From an uncultured Clostridium sp. (lineage in GTDB: Bacteria; Bacillota; Clostridia; Lachnospirales; Lachnospiraceae): DNA of 61,416 nt. The stretch is from contig URNT01000022.1 in the NCBI GenBank assembly GCA_900549235.1, forward strand, positions 1 to 61,416, read 5' to 3'. Shown one piece after another: positions 1-9,312 of this stretch. Position numbers and translations under genes: made by a program. Each line of letters begins with the position of its first letter. Position 1 is the first letter of the stretch. The notes beneath the pieces are model-generated. The model was not told where the DNA came from. It worked only from the letters and a program-made list of their open reading frames with translations, and searched no databases.

Positions 1-94
1 TCTATTATCACGATGCAGAGGCGTTTTGCCTGTTTGCCCATTTCATAACACCGCACCCTATTCTTTACGAAATCATGAAAAATCCTCTTTCTAG

Positions 95-123
95 TATAAA
101 AATCTCACATTCTATGCTATACT
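95..123 (+). promoter_or_regulatory. Possible promoter upstream of the Wzt-type gene
   Basis: A TATACT box at 118-123 is a good -10 element, but the segment 17 bases upstream (95-100) is only a poor -35 match. If this box is used, transcription would begin near 130. That is downstream of the ATG at 125 and supports the ATG at 167 as the true start. The rest of 1-117 holds nothing I can call. Confidence 0.3.
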
Positions 124-166
124 TATGCCTAAAGTGGAAAAGTATGCACAGAGATGGAGTATCAAT

Positions 167-1552
167 ATGTCAGCACATAAATTAGACGCCGGGTATGCCA
201 TACAGGTTCAGGACGTGACCAAGGTTTACCGGCTGTATGAAAAGCCCATTGACCGTTTGAAGGAATCGGTGAGCCTTGCCCATAAAAATTATCACAGGGA
301 TTTTTATGCTTTGAGTAATCTCTCCTTTGGGGTAAAAAAAGGCGAGACCGTAGGGATCATCGGTACCAACGGCTCTGGAAAATCTACTATTTTAAAGATC
401 ATCACCGGAGTCCTTACGCCTACCACGGGAGATGTGTCCGTAGACGGCAAGATCTCAGCCCTTTTAGAGCTGGGAGCCGGCTTCAATATGGACTATACAG
501 GCATTGAAAATATCTACATGAATGGCACCATGATGGGCTATACAAAAAAGGAGATGGACGCCAAGCTCCAGGACATCCTTGATTTTGCGGAGATCGGAGA
601 CTTTGTATACCAGCCGGTGAAAACCTATTCCAGCGGTATGTTCGTCCGCCTGGCCTTTGCCCTGGCCATCAACGTGGACCCGGAAATTCTCATTGTAGAC
701 GAAGCCCTGTCCGTAGGAGATGTATTTTTCCAGTCCAAATGCTACCGCCGGATGGAGGAGATCCGTGAAAAAGGAACCACCATTCTTATGGTAACCCACG
801 ATATGGGCAGTATTATCAAATACTGCGACCGGGTGGTCCTCCTTCACAAGGGCGAGTTCATCGCTGAAGGCCCCGCCGGACGGGTAGTGGATATGTATAA
901 GAAGATTCTGGCCGGCCAGCTGGACGCTTTAAGAGCCGAGCTTGAGGAGGAGCGGAAAAATGGCGCCCTGCCCCCCTCTGCCTCCGATGCCCCCCAGGTG
1001 GAATTATCCGATTTTACCGGAGGAATGGACCTGGAGACGGGAGCGAAACCCGCCCCTGCCGGTCTTATGAGAGATCATATGACCATTAACAGCGACCGTA
1101 CAGAATATGGCGATGGCCGCGCGGAGATCTACGACCTGGGACTTTTGGATGAGCGGGGAAATATCACAAACCTGCTGTTAAAGGGAGAATCCTTTACCAT
1201 CCGCGAATGCATCCGCTTTAACGCGGAGATTCAGTCCCCCATTTTCACCTATACCATCAAAGACAAAAAGGGAACGGAGCTGACTGGCACCAATACCATG
1301 TTTGAGGGTACCGAGGTCCAGCCGGTGAAAAAGGGAGACGAATATGTGGTGGAATTTACCCAGAAAATGACCCTTCAGGGCGGCGAGTACCTGCTCAGCA
1401 TGAGCTGCACCGGCTTTGAGATGGGAGAGCACGTGGTATACCACCGTTTATACGACGTGACCAATATTACTGTGATTTCCAATAAAAATACTGTAGGCGT
1501 GTACGATATGGAATCTCAGGTAAAGGCGGAAAAGAGGAAATCAGATGAATGA
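167..1552 (+). CDS. wzt: Wzt-type polysaccharide ABC exporter ATPase with C-terminal glycan-binding domain
   Basis: ATPase of an ABC exporter that moves a lipid-linked polysaccharide across the cytoplasmic membrane. With the start at 167 (461 aa), Walker A GTNGSGKST lies at residues 66-74, the signature YSSGM at about 154-158, and Walker B (ILIVDEAL) at about 174-181. A long tail from about residue 310 to the end matches the Wzt C-terminal beta-sandwich that, in O-antigen exporters, binds the modified chain end. ATG 167 has GGAG seven bases upstream. An in-frame ATG at 125 would add 14 residues but lacks such a site and overlaps the likely promoter. The partner permease (Wzm) is not in the window and is probably upstream. 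The stop overlaps the next gene by 8 bases, so the two are translationally coupled. The family call is firm; the substrate is inferred. Confidence 0.93.
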   Translation: MSAHKLDAGYAIQVQDVTKVYRLYEKPIDRLKESVSLAHKNYHRDFYALSNLSFGVKKGETVGIIGTNGSGKSTILKIITGVLTPTTGDVSVDGKISALLELGAGFNMDYTGIENIYMNGTMMGYTKKEMDAKLQDILDFAEIGDFVYQPVKTYSSGMFVRLAFALAINVDPEILIVDEALSVGDVFFQSKCYRRMEEIREKGTTILMVTHDMGSIIKYCDRVVLLHKGEFIAEGPAGRVVDMYKKILAGQLDALRAELEEERKNGALPPSASDAPQVELSDFTGGMDLETGAKPAPAGLMRDHMTINSDRTEYGDGRAEIYDLGLLDERGNITNLLLKGESFTIRECIRFNAEIQSPIFTYTIKDKKGTELTGTNTMFEGTEVQPVKKGDEYVVEFTQKMTLQGGEYLLSMSCTGFEMGEHVVYHRLYDVTNITVISNKNTVGVYDMESQVKAEKRKSDE

Positions 1553-4500
1553 TATTAGTTATGATATATTAGATCTGTATAAAGAACACGGTACTGGCAG
1601 GGAGGCCATGGATCGGGTGCTGGAGGAGGGAGCTTCTCCGGAGGTTTTATACGCCTTCTCTCCGATGAGCGAAAACCTTCTGGAGTGGACAGACCTAAAG
1701 CCCGGTGATCAGGTGCTCCAGATCGGTGCAGGCTACGGCATATTTACCAGTCTTTTAGCAGAGCGCTGCGGCCATGTGACTGTTGTGGATATGCGGGATG
1801 AAAACCTGGTGGTAAGCCAGATGCGCACCGGATCCCCGGAGAATGTAACCTGGATAAAATGGGCCCGGATGGACTGGAGCCAGGGGGAATACGACCTTAT
1901 CCTCCTTACCGCAGATAAAGAACAGGGGATCCATACATTTTTCCAGAAGGAAGGGCAGAAGCTTCTGAAAAAAGGGGGCCGTATTTTCTTTGCCTGTGAA
2001 AACCGTCTGGGACTGAAGTTTTTATCCGGCGCAGACCATGACCCACAGGAGGTAAATGACACCAGAGAAGGATTAAAGGCCTTCTTTTTAAGGTATGGCT
2101 TCTCCTGCCTGGAATTTTACTATCCAACGCCCGAATACCGCCTGCCATCAGCCCTTTATTCCGACCGCTGCCTGCCCGGAAAAGGAGATATTACCAATGT
2201 AAGCGCCGCTTATGACCGGCCAAGATACGCCTGCCTTCATGAGGAGGAGCTGTTTGACCAGCTCATTGGCGAAGGAGATTTCGGCCGCTTTGCAAACGGC
2301 TTTTTTGTAGTGGCTTCCCGGGGGGACTGTCCCGCAGAAAAGACCATTTTTGTAAAATACAACCGCACAAGAAAGCCTCATTTCCAGATTCGCACCAGTA
2401 TTCTGGAGGAAAATGGCCGCCGCTGTGTGGAAAAAACGGCTCTCACCGAAGAAGGCCGGTTCCATATCAGATCCTTTGTGGACAAATACAGAAGCCTTCA
2501 GGGCCAGAATCCTCAGATCCAGGTGCTGGAGCCTCAGCTGTCAGAGGATGGCCGGTCGGTGCGCTTCCAGTTTCTGGAAGGCATCACCCTGGCAGAGCAG
2601 CTGGGAAATGAAATCGGAGAGCGGAAGGCGCCAAAAGAAGCCATAAAAGCCGCCATGGACCAGGTATTTGCCATCCCACAGGAGCAGACCCGCCCCTTCG
2701 TTATCACGCCGGAATTTACAGAGGTGTTCGGAGAGATCCCGGAACTGGAGGATATTTCTTATAAGGTAAGCAATATTGACGGGCTCTTTGAAAATCTGAT
2801 GCTGTCAGAAGGGAAGCTGTACTGTCTGGATTATGAATGGGTATTTGAATTCCCTATTCCTGCCCAGTTTGTCCAGTACCGGAATCTGGCTTATTTCTAT
2901 TATAAATATGAATCCCTAATGGATTATGGGAATCTGGAGGAATTTCTGGAAGAATTTGGAATCACCGGCAGACGGGCTGAGATTTACGGAGCCATGGAGA
3001 CTGCCTTCCAGTCCTATGTCCATGGAGACGGAAACCAGGGCTATCTTCCAAAGTACCGCCAGAAAGTCACTACCTTTGAGGAATTAAAGGAGACAGAAGC
3101 CCTTCTTGAAAAAGCCAGGGACCGGATCGATCAGCTTCAGGCCGAGGTAGAGGAAAAGAACCAGCACATCCGCAAGGAGCAGGAGCTTCTCCGCCTGACC
3201 AACAACCATGTGACCAACCTGGAAGTAATGATTAAAGATATGAAGCATGAGATCAATGAGCTTGGGAAGCTGGCCACCTATTTAAACAACCACGAGGCAT
3301 TGATCTTCAAGCTGCGCCGCCACCTGGGCAATCAGGTAAATAAGCTGGTTCCAAAGGGCACAAAGGAGCGCAAGGTCTTAAAATATGCCGTCAGCACCGT
3401 AAAACACCCCATCCGCTATGGAAAGCTGTACTCCACAAAGGAGGGCCGCAACCAGATCGCAGGGGATTTTAAGATCGGCCCGGATTACCTGACCTATGGA
3501 AAACTCAGATTCCAGACCTTCAGTGGAACCGGTAAGGACGTTCCCACTGTATCCATCGTGATTCCCTGCTATAATCAGGTGAATTACACCTATGCCTGCC
3601 TGCAGTCTATTCTGGAATTTACAAAGGATGTAAGTTATGAGGTCATCATTGCAGACGACGTATCCACAGACGCTACTGCAGAGCTGAGCCGGTATGTGGA
3701 AGGTCTTATCATCTGCCGGAATACAGTGAACCAGGGCTTTCTGCGCAACTGCAACAACGCGGCAAAGAAGGCCAGGGGCAGATATATCATGTTTTTAAAT
3801 AATGATACCAAGGTGACAGAAGGCTGGCTTTCCTCTCTGGTAGACCTGATCGAACGGGATCCTTCCATCGGCATGGTGGGCTCTAAGCTGGTATATCCTG
3901 ACGGCCGCCTTCAGGAGGCAGGAGGGATCATCTGGAGCGACGGCTCCGGCTGGAACTATGGCCGTCTGGACGACCCGGATAAGGCGGAATACAACTATGT
4001 AAAGGATGTAGACTATATTTCAGGCGCAGCCATTCTCCTGCCGGTGAGCCTGTGGAAGCAGATCGGCGGCTTTGACGAGCGGTTTGCCCCGGCTTACTGC
4101 GAGGATTCGGATCTGGCCTTTGAGGTAAGAAAGGCAGGCTTCCGGGTGGTATATCAGCCTCTTTCAAAGGTCATCCATTTTGAGGGCATTTCAAACGGCA
4201 CCGATGTAAACGGTACGGGGCTGAAGCGCTATCAGGTGGAAAACAGTAAGAAGCTGAAGGAAAAATGGGCGGAGGAATTTAAAAAGCAGTGCGTCAATAC
4301 CGGAAATCCCAACCCCTTCCGGGCAAGAGAGCGCAGCCAGGGCAAGAAGGTGATCCTGGTGGTAGACCATTATGTGCCTACCTTTGACAAGGACGCAGGC
4401 TCTAAGACCACCTATCAGTATCTGAAAATGTTCCTGAAAAAGGGCTATGCGGTGAAGTTTTTGGGAGATAATTTCCTCCACGAGGAGCCGTATTCCACCA

Positions 4501-5450
4501 CCCTTCAGCAGATGGGGATCGAGGTCCTTTACGGAGACGCCTACGCCTCCGGCATCTGGGACTGGCTTAAGAAAAATGGGGATGAGATTGATTTTGCCTA
4601 TCTGAACCGGCCCCATATTGCCAGCAAATATGTGGACTATATTAAGGATTATACGAATATTAAGGTGATTTATTATGGTCACGATCTCCATTTCCTCCGT
4701 CTGGGACGGGAGTATGAGCTGAGCGGCGACATTAACGTAAAGCGTGAGGCGGATTACTGGAAATCAGTGGAGCTGACTATGATGTATAAGGCGGCTGTTT
4801 CCTATTATCCTTCCTATGTGGAGGTGGACGCTATCCATTCCATAGACGGAAGCATTCCTGCAAAGGCCATTACGGCTTATGTATATGACGAGTTCCTTAC
4901 GGATATACAGGAGGATTTCTCAAAGAGGGAAGGGCTGCTGTTTGTGGGCGGCTTTGCCCATCCGCCGAATGCAGACGCAGTGCTGTGGTTCGCAAAGGAG
5001 ATCTTCCCCAAGATCCGCAGCCTGAGACCGGATATTACCTTCTATGTGGTGGGCTCTAAGGTAACAGAGGAGATTAAGGCATTAGAGCAGCCGGGCAGCG
5101 GTATTATCATAAAGGGCTTTGTCAGCGAGGAGGAGCTTTCTGCTCTCTATGCCTCCTGCAAGATCGTGGTGGTGCCTCTGCGCTATGGCGCCGGCGTGAA
5201 GGGCAAGGTGGTAGAGGCCATCTATAACGGTGCTCCTATTGTGACCACCACCACCGGAGCCGAGGGAATCCCTATGGTGGACAGCGTGCTGGAGATTGAG
5301 GACGAGCCGGGGGCGTTTGCAGAAAAGGTAGTGGCTCTTTACGGGGATGATGAGCGGTGCAGGCGGCTTTGTGAAAAGACCCAGGCTTATATCAGGAAGC
5401 ATTTCAGCCTGGAAGGGGCCTGGAAGGTGATCGAAGAGGATTTTTCATAG
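1545..5450 (+). CDS. Five-part fusion: methyltransferase, kinase-like domain, coiled coil, GT2 and GT4-type glycosyltransferases
   Basis: A 1301-residue cytosolic protein. Residues about 50-155 form a class I SAM methyltransferase (motif I QIGAGYG at 59-65). Residues about 265-450 look like a kinase of the aminoglycoside-phosphotransferase fold: D412 and N417 in NIDGLFEN, then D429 in DYEW, in the order of a catalytic loop and metal-binding Asp. Residues about 510-580 are charged and heptad-like, as in a coiled coil. Residues 668-900 are a GT2 domain (IVIPCYNQ, ADD at 703-705, NND at 752-754, ED at 853-854). Residues about 935-1301 are a GT4/GT1-type domain (HPPNADAV, GAGVKGK). The first three parts follow the order of WbdD, the methyltransferase-kinase that caps O9a O-antigen and works with a Wzt carrying a binding tail, as the upstream gene does. 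The methyltransferase and GT2 calls are secure; the kinase call is motif-level inference. Confidence 0.88.
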   Translation: MNDISYDILDLYKEHGTGREAMDRVLEEGASPEVLYAFSPMSENLLEWTDLKPGDQVLQIGAGYGIFTSLLAERCGHVTVVDMRDENLVVSQMRTGSPENVTWIKWARMDWSQGEYDLILLTADKEQGIHTFFQKEGQKLLKKGGRIFFACENRLGLKFLSGADHDPQEVNDTREGLKAFFLRYGFSCLEFYYPTPEYRLPSALYSDRCLPGKGDITNVSAAYDRPRYACLHEEELFDQLIGEGDFGRFANGFFVVASRGDCPAEKTIFVKYNRTRKPHFQIRTSILEENGRRCVEKTALTEEGRFHIRSFVDKYRSLQGQNPQIQVLEPQLSEDGRSVRFQFLEGITLAEQLGNEIGERKAPKEAIKAAMDQVFAIPQEQTRPFVITPEFTEVFGEIPELEDISYKVSNIDGLFENLMLSEGKLYCLDYEWVFEFPIPAQFVQYRNLAYFYYKYESLMDYGNLEEFLEEFGITGRRAEIYGAMETAFQSYVHGDGNQGYLPKYRQKVTTFEELKETEALLEKARDRIDQLQAEVEEKNQHIRKEQELLRLTNNHVTNLEVMIKDMKHEINELGKLATYLNNHEALIFKLRRHLGNQVNKLVPKGTKERKVLKYAVSTVKHPIRYGKLYSTKEGRNQIAGDFKIGPDYLTYGKLRFQTFSGTGKDVPTVSIVIPCYNQVNYTYACLQSILEFTKDVSYEVIIADDVSTDATAELSRYVEGLIICRNTVNQGFLRNCNNAAKKARGRYIMFLNNDTKVTEGWLSSLVDLIERDPSIGMVGSKLVYPDGRLQEAGGIIWSDGSGWNYGRLDDPDKAEYNYVKDVDYISGAAILLPVSLWKQIGGFDERFAPAYCEDSDLAFEVRKAGFRVVYQPLSKVIHFEGISNGTDVNGTGLKRYQVENSKKLKEKWAEEFKKQCVNTGNPNPFRARERSQGKKVILVVDHYVPTFDKDAGSKTTYQYLKMFLKKGYAVKFLGDNFLHEEPYSTTLQQMGIEVLYGDAYASGIWDWLKKNGDEIDFAYLNRPHIASKYVDYIKDYTNIKVIYYGHDLHFLRLGREYELSGDINVKREADYWKSVELTMMYKAAVSYYPSYVEVDAIHSIDGSIPAKAITAYVYDEFLTDIQEDFSKREGLLFVGGFAHPPNADAVLWFAKEIFPKIRSLRPDITFYVVGSKVTEEIKALEQPGSGIIIKGFVSEEELSALYASCKIVVVPLRYGAGVKGKVVEAIYNGAPIVTTTTGAEGIPMVDSVLEIEDEPGAFAEKVVALYGDDERCRRLCEKTQAYIRKHFSLEGAWKVIEEDFS

Positions 5451-5463
5451 GAGGAGATGCAGA

Positions 5464-6171
5464 ATGCAGGCAATACTTCTGGCCGGAGGGCTTGGCACAA
5501 GGCTTCGCAGCGTAGTAAGCGACCGGCCAAAGCCCATGGCCCTGATCCAGGGACGGCCATTTATGGAATATGTGACCAGAGAGCTGGTAAAAAGCGGAAT
5601 TACGGACATTATTTTTGCGGTAGGGTATAAAGGCTCTATGGTGGAGGAGCATTTTAAAAATGGAGACGGCTTCGGCTTTAAGGCTTCCTACGCCTATGAG
5701 GAAACCCTTCTGGGAACGGCGGGAGCCATCAAAAACGCAGGTCGTTTCATCAGCCAGGATCGTTTTTATGTGTTAAATGCAGACACATTTTATAAAATTG
5801 ACTATACAAGACTGGCAAGGCAGCAGGATGAGCAAGGACTGGATCTGGCCCTGGTACTCCGGGAGGTGCCGGATGTGTCCCGGTACGGCCAGGCAGTGCT
5901 GGATCCCAGGGGACGGCTCACCGGCTTTAATGAAAAGACCGAGGCGGCTGTGCCGGGAACCATCAACGGAGGGATCTATCTGATGAAAACCAGCCTGTTG
6001 GACGAGATCCCGGAGGGCAAGGTGTCCCTTGAAAATGAGATGATCCCCAGGTGGCTCTCTGAGGGAAAGGCTCTGGGCGGTTTTGTAAATGACGGATATT
6101 TTATTGACATCGGCATCCCGGAGGCCTACTGGCAGTTCCAGGAGGATGTAGCAGGAGGAAAAATATGGTAA
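5464..6171 (+). CDS. hddC: D-glycero-alpha-D-manno-heptose 1-phosphate guanylyltransferase
   Basis: Nucleotidyltransferase of 235 residues, the usual family length. The N-terminus carries the nucleotide-binding motif LLAGGLGTRL, followed by RPKPM, which together define sugar-1-phosphate nucleotidyltransferases. The next three genes encode the other enzymes of GDP-D-glycero-alpha-D-manno-heptose synthesis (kinase, phosphatase, isomerase), so the guanylyltransferase HddC is the best specific call. It would join heptose 1-phosphate to GMP from GTP in the last step. An AGGAGATG-type site precedes the ATG. The stop overlaps the start of hddA by 7 bases. Without the neighbours this could be called only a generic sugar nucleotidyltransferase. 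Confidence 0.88.
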   Translation: MQAILLAGGLGTRLRSVVSDRPKPMALIQGRPFMEYVTRELVKSGITDIIFAVGYKGSMVEEHFKNGDGFGFKASYAYEETLLGTAGAIKNAGRFISQDRFYVLNADTFYKIDYTRLARQQDEQGLDLALVLREVPDVSRYGQAVLDPRGRLTGFNEKTEAAVPGTINGGIYLMKTSLLDEIPEGKVSLENEMIPRWLSEGKALGGFVNDGYFIDIGIPEAYWQFQEDVAGGKIW

Positions 6172-7235
6172 TCAGAGGAAGAGCGCCCCTTCGTGTCAGC
6201 TTTGGCGGCGGCGGAACGGATGTAGCGCCGTTCTGTGAACAGCAGGGCGGAGCCATTATCGGCAGCACCATCAATAAATACGCCTATTGCTCCATTGTTC
6301 CAAGGGAAGATGATCAGATCATCGTTCATTCCCTGGACTTTGATATGACGGTAAAATACAATACCAATGAAAATTATGTATATGATGGCAAGCTGGATCT
6401 GGTCACAGCTGCCTTAAATGCCATGGAGATCAAGAAGGGCTGCGAGGTATACCTTCAGTGTGACGCTCCTCCAGGCTCTGGCCTTGGAACCTCCTCTACG
6501 GTGATGGTGGCCATGCTGACGGCTATGGCACGCTGGAAGGGCATTATGATGGACGCTTACGCCATGGCGGACCTGGCCTATCAGGTGGAGCGGCTGGACC
6601 TTAAGATCGACGGCGGTTATCAGGACCAGTACGCGGCGGCATTCGGCGGCTTTAACTTTATTGAATTTCACGGCCGGAATAATGTGGTGGTAAATCCCCT
6701 GCGCATTAAAAAAGATATTATCCATGAGCTTCAGTATAATCTGCTCCTGTGCTATACAGGAAAGATCCATGTGTCTGCCAACATTATCAAGGATCAGGTG
6801 CAGAACTATGAGAAGAAGGACGCATTTGATGCCATGTGCGAGGTAAAGGCACTGGCTTATGCCCTTAAGGATGAGCTTTTAAAGGGAAATCTCCACAGCT
6901 TTGGAAAGCTCCTTGATTATGGCTGGCAGAGCAAAAAGCGCATGAGCAGCAAGATCTCAAACCCTCAGATTGATGAACTGTATGAGGAGGCTTTAAAGGC
7001 CGGGGCGCTGGGCGGCAAGCTCCTTGGAGCGGGAGGGGGAGGCTATCTTCTGATGTACTGCCCCTATAATGTACGCCATAAGGTGGCGGCCCGTATGGAA
7101 CAGATGGGAGGCCAGCTGGCGGACTGGAATTTTGAGCTGAGAGGGGCCCAGAGCTGGGTAGCTGACGAGGAACGATGGAAATATGACCAGGTGAAGGTAA
7201 AGATGCCGGAGGGCAGCTACACCTTTGATTTTTAA
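6165..7235 (+). CDS. hddA: D-glycero-alpha-D-manno-heptose 7-phosphate kinase (GHMP family)
   Basis: GHMP-superfamily kinase of 356 residues that phosphorylates C1 of heptose 7-phosphate. The N-terminal APLRVSFGGGGTD motif is characteristic of HddA and fucokinase-like members. The phosphate-binding loop is GSGLGTSST, and the C-terminal glycine-rich motif is GGKLLGAGGGGYLL. It lies between hddC and gmhB, overlapping hddC by 7 bases. The order of guanylyltransferase, kinase, phosphatase and isomerase fits the GDP-heptose pathway known for S-layer glycans of Gram-positive bacteria and for some capsules. A 42-base gap separates it from gmhB. Confidence 0.92.
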   Translation: MVIRGRAPLRVSFGGGGTDVAPFCEQQGGAIIGSTINKYAYCSIVPREDDQIIVHSLDFDMTVKYNTNENYVYDGKLDLVTAALNAMEIKKGCEVYLQCDAPPGSGLGTSSTVMVAMLTAMARWKGIMMDAYAMADLAYQVERLDLKIDGGYQDQYAAAFGGFNFIEFHGRNNVVVNPLRIKKDIIHELQYNLLLCYTGKIHVSANIIKDQVQNYEKKDAFDAMCEVKALAYALKDELLKGNLHSFGKLLDYGWQSKKRMSSKISNPQIDELYEEALKAGALGGKLLGAGGGGYLLMYCPYNVRHKVAARMEQMGGQLADWNFELRGAQSWVADEERWKYDQVKVKMPEGSYTFDF

Positions 7236-7277
7236 ATGAGAGAGATCTGCAGATAAGGCTTATCAGAAAGAAAAAAC

Positions 7278-7880
7278 ATGGAAAAAGCAGTATTTTTAGA
7301 CAGAGACGGCACCTTAAACGAAGAGGTAAATTACCTATATAAAAAGGAGGATCTGCGCCTCCTTCCAGGGGTAGAAAAAGCCCTTAAAATGCTCCGGGAT
7401 GCAGGCTTTACCCTGATCGTGGTGACAAACCAGGCAGGAGTAGCAAGGGGCTATTACACAGAGGAGGACGTAAAGAGCCTCCATCAGTACATGAACGGCC
7501 TTCTTCAAAAGGAAGGGGCCCGGATTGACGGATTTTACTACTGCCCCCACCATCCGGTTCACGGGATTGGGGCATATAAAAGGGAGTGCAGCTGCAGGAA
7601 ACCAGGCACCGGAATGTTTGAAGCCGCCTGCAGGGACCGGCAGATCGACCGGGCACATTCTTATATGATCGGGGATAAGCGGCTGGATACCCAGGCAGGG
7701 AAAAACTTCGGCCTTACCTCGATTCTGGTAGGCACCGGCTACGGGGCAGAGCTTCATAAAAAGGCCCTGGAGGCGGGGGAAGCAGTGGAGTATGACTATT
7801 ACGCGCCGGAGCTTACAGAGGCGGCCCGGTGGATTATAGAGCGGGAAAGGAGCAGAGAGCAGGCAGATGAAAGAGAATAG
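7278..7880 (+). CDS. gmhB: D-glycero-D-manno-heptose 1,7-bisphosphate phosphatase (HAD family)
   Basis: HAD-superfamily phosphatase of 200 residues. The N-terminal FLDRDGTLN supplies the nucleophile and acid/base aspartates. A cysteine/histidine cluster (YYCPHHP, then ECSC about 15 residues later) matches the structural zinc site of GmhB. It removes the C7 phosphate from heptose 1,7-bisphosphate, giving the 1-phosphate used by HddC. The start ATG follows a weak GAAAG-type site, yet the N-terminus begins directly with the HAD motif, so no longer start is likely. The end overlaps the start of gmhA by 14 bases. Confidence 0.93.
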   Translation: MEKAVFLDRDGTLNEEVNYLYKKEDLRLLPGVEKALKMLRDAGFTLIVVTNQAGVARGYYTEEDVKSLHQYMNGLLQKEGARIDGFYYCPHHPVHGIGAYKRECSCRKPGTGMFEAACRDRQIDRAHSYMIGDKRLDTQAGKNFGLTSILVGTGYGAELHKKALEAGEAVEYDYYAPELTEAARWIIERERSREQADERE

Positions 7881-8520
7881 AAATGAGATTCGGTACCTGG
7901 ATGAGCTTGTGGAGCGGTATCCGGTTCTTGGAAGCATCCGGGAGGATATTCTGGGGGCCTATGAGATGATAAAGGACAGCTATGAGGCAGGGGGAAAGCT
8001 CCTTGCAGCCGGAAACGGCGGAAGCTGCGCGGACAGTGAGCACATTGTGGGCGAGCTGATGAAGGGCTTTGTAAAGCGCAGGCCCGTACCGGCGGCTTTT
8101 GCGGAAGCCTTAAAGGAGGCGGACGGCAGAAGGGGAGAGGAACTGGCAAAATGCCTGCAGCAGGGGCTTCCGGCCATAGCCCTGACCGGACATACCGGCC
8201 TGTCAACCGCATTTTTAAATGATGTAAACGGCAGTATGATCTATGCCCAGCAGCTTTACGGCTACGGCCGTTCCGGGGATGTATTCTTTGGCATCTCTAC
8301 TTCCGGAAATTCGGAAAATATCCTGTATGCCGCAGCAGTGGCGAAGGCCTCCGGGATCAGGACCATCGGGCTTACGGGCCGGGACGGGGGAGAATTAAAA
8401 AAGGTCTGCGACGTGACCATCGTGGTGCCGGAGCAGGAGACCTTTAAGATCCAGGAGCTGCACCTTCCGGTGTACCATGCCCTGTGCCTTATGTTAGAGG
8501 AGCATTTCTATGCAGAATAA
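7867..8520 (+). CDS. gmhA: Sedoheptulose 7-phosphate isomerase (SIS domain)
   Basis: SIS-domain isomerase of 217 residues that converts sedoheptulose 7-phosphate into D-glycero-D-manno-heptose 7-phosphate, the first step of GDP-heptose synthesis. The motif AAGNGGSCADSEHIVGEL is diagnostic for GmhA, and GISTSGNSENI is the second sugar-phosphate loop. A short charged insertion (about residues 77-97, containing DGRRGEELAKC) separates the two halves, as in other GmhA proteins. It overlaps gmhB by 14 bases and the next glycosyltransferase by 11, so this stretch is one tightly coupled transcript. With hddC, hddA and gmhB the four-enzyme pathway is complete. Confidence 0.94.
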   Translation: MKENRNEIRYLDELVERYPVLGSIREDILGAYEMIKDSYEAGGKLLAAGNGGSCADSEHIVGELMKGFVKRRPVPAAFAEALKEADGRRGEELAKCLQQGLPAIALTGHTGLSTAFLNDVNGSMIYAQQLYGYGRSGDVFFGISTSGNSENILYAAAVAKASGIRTIGLTGRDGGELKKVCDVTIVVPEQETFKIQELHLPVYHALCLMLEEHFYAE

Positions 8521-9295
8521 GCATGTATTTTCCATCTGTGCCTATAAGGACTCACCCTATCTGGAGCAGTGTATCCGCTCACTTACAGGGCAGAGTGTTA
8601 AAAGCCGCATCATCCTGTGCACCTCTACCCCCAGCTCCTACATAGAGGAACTGGCGGAGAAATACAAGCTTCCCCTGTTTGTGCGGGAAGGGGTCAGCAA
8701 TATACGGGACGACTGGAATTTTGCCTATGCCATGGCAGAGGCGGATTTCGTGACCATTGCCCACCAGGATGATGTGTATCATAAGGATTATACGGCCTGT
8801 CTCTTAAAGGCGGCGGCCCGGTACCGGGATATGACCGTATTTAGCACCGATTATGTGATTTTAAAAAATGGCCGGATTCTGGCCGGTGAGCCCATGCTCT
8901 GGGTGAAGCGGCTTCTGCGCCTGCCCCTCAGGATCCCGGCACTGAACCATATCCGTCTGATCAAGCGCCTGCCGCTGATGTTTGGAAATTCCATCTGCTG
9001 TCCTGCCACCTCCTACAATAAGAAGGTGCTGGGAGAGCCCTTTGTGGATTCGGACTACAGCTTTGCCCTGGACTGGGACAATATGCTGCGGCTGGCCGAT
9101 ACAAAGGGCCGGTTTGTCTGCGTGGAGCGCCCCCTATTGTACTACCGGGTCCATGATGAGGCTGCTACAAAGGCCTGTATCGGCGACAGGCGGAGAGAGA
9201 CGGAGGAACGGGAGATGTTTGCCCGGTTCTGGCCGGGGCCGGTGGTGGAGCTTCTGATGCGCTTCTACTGCCAGGCATATAAAGAGTATTCGTAG
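8510..9295 (+). CDS. Family 2 glycosyltransferase
   Basis: Soluble GT2-type transferase of 261 residues. The N-terminus FSICAYKDSPYLEQCIRSL matches the first nucleotide-binding strand of the GT-A fold. AHQDD at about residues 83-87 supplies the metal-binding acidic pair, and RVHDEAATK near the C-terminus is typical of this GT2 subgroup. It starts inside the end of gmhA (11-base overlap). Its position straight after the heptose enzymes suggests, without proving, that it transfers heptose from the GDP-activated donor to the growing glycan. No membrane segment or signal is visible. Confidence 0.85.
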   Translation: MQNKHVFSICAYKDSPYLEQCIRSLTGQSVKSRIILCTSTPSSYIEELAEKYKLPLFVREGVSNIRDDWNFAYAMAEADFVTIAHQDDVYHKDYTACLLKAAARYRDMTVFSTDYVILKNGRILAGEPMLWVKRLLRLPLRIPALNHIRLIKRLPLMFGNSICCPATSYNKKVLGEPFVDSDYSFALDWDNMLRLADTKGRFVCVERPLLYYRVHDEAATKACIGDRRRETEEREMFARFWPGPVVELLMRFYCQAYKEYS

Positions 9296-9312
9296 AGAAG
9301 GACAGTAGATAC

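Noticed and set aside
3..185. Open frame running from the left edge on the plus strand
   Set aside because: It reads through the promoter and the start of the Wzt gene, is short, and shows no protein-like pattern; it does not look like the end of a Wzm permease.
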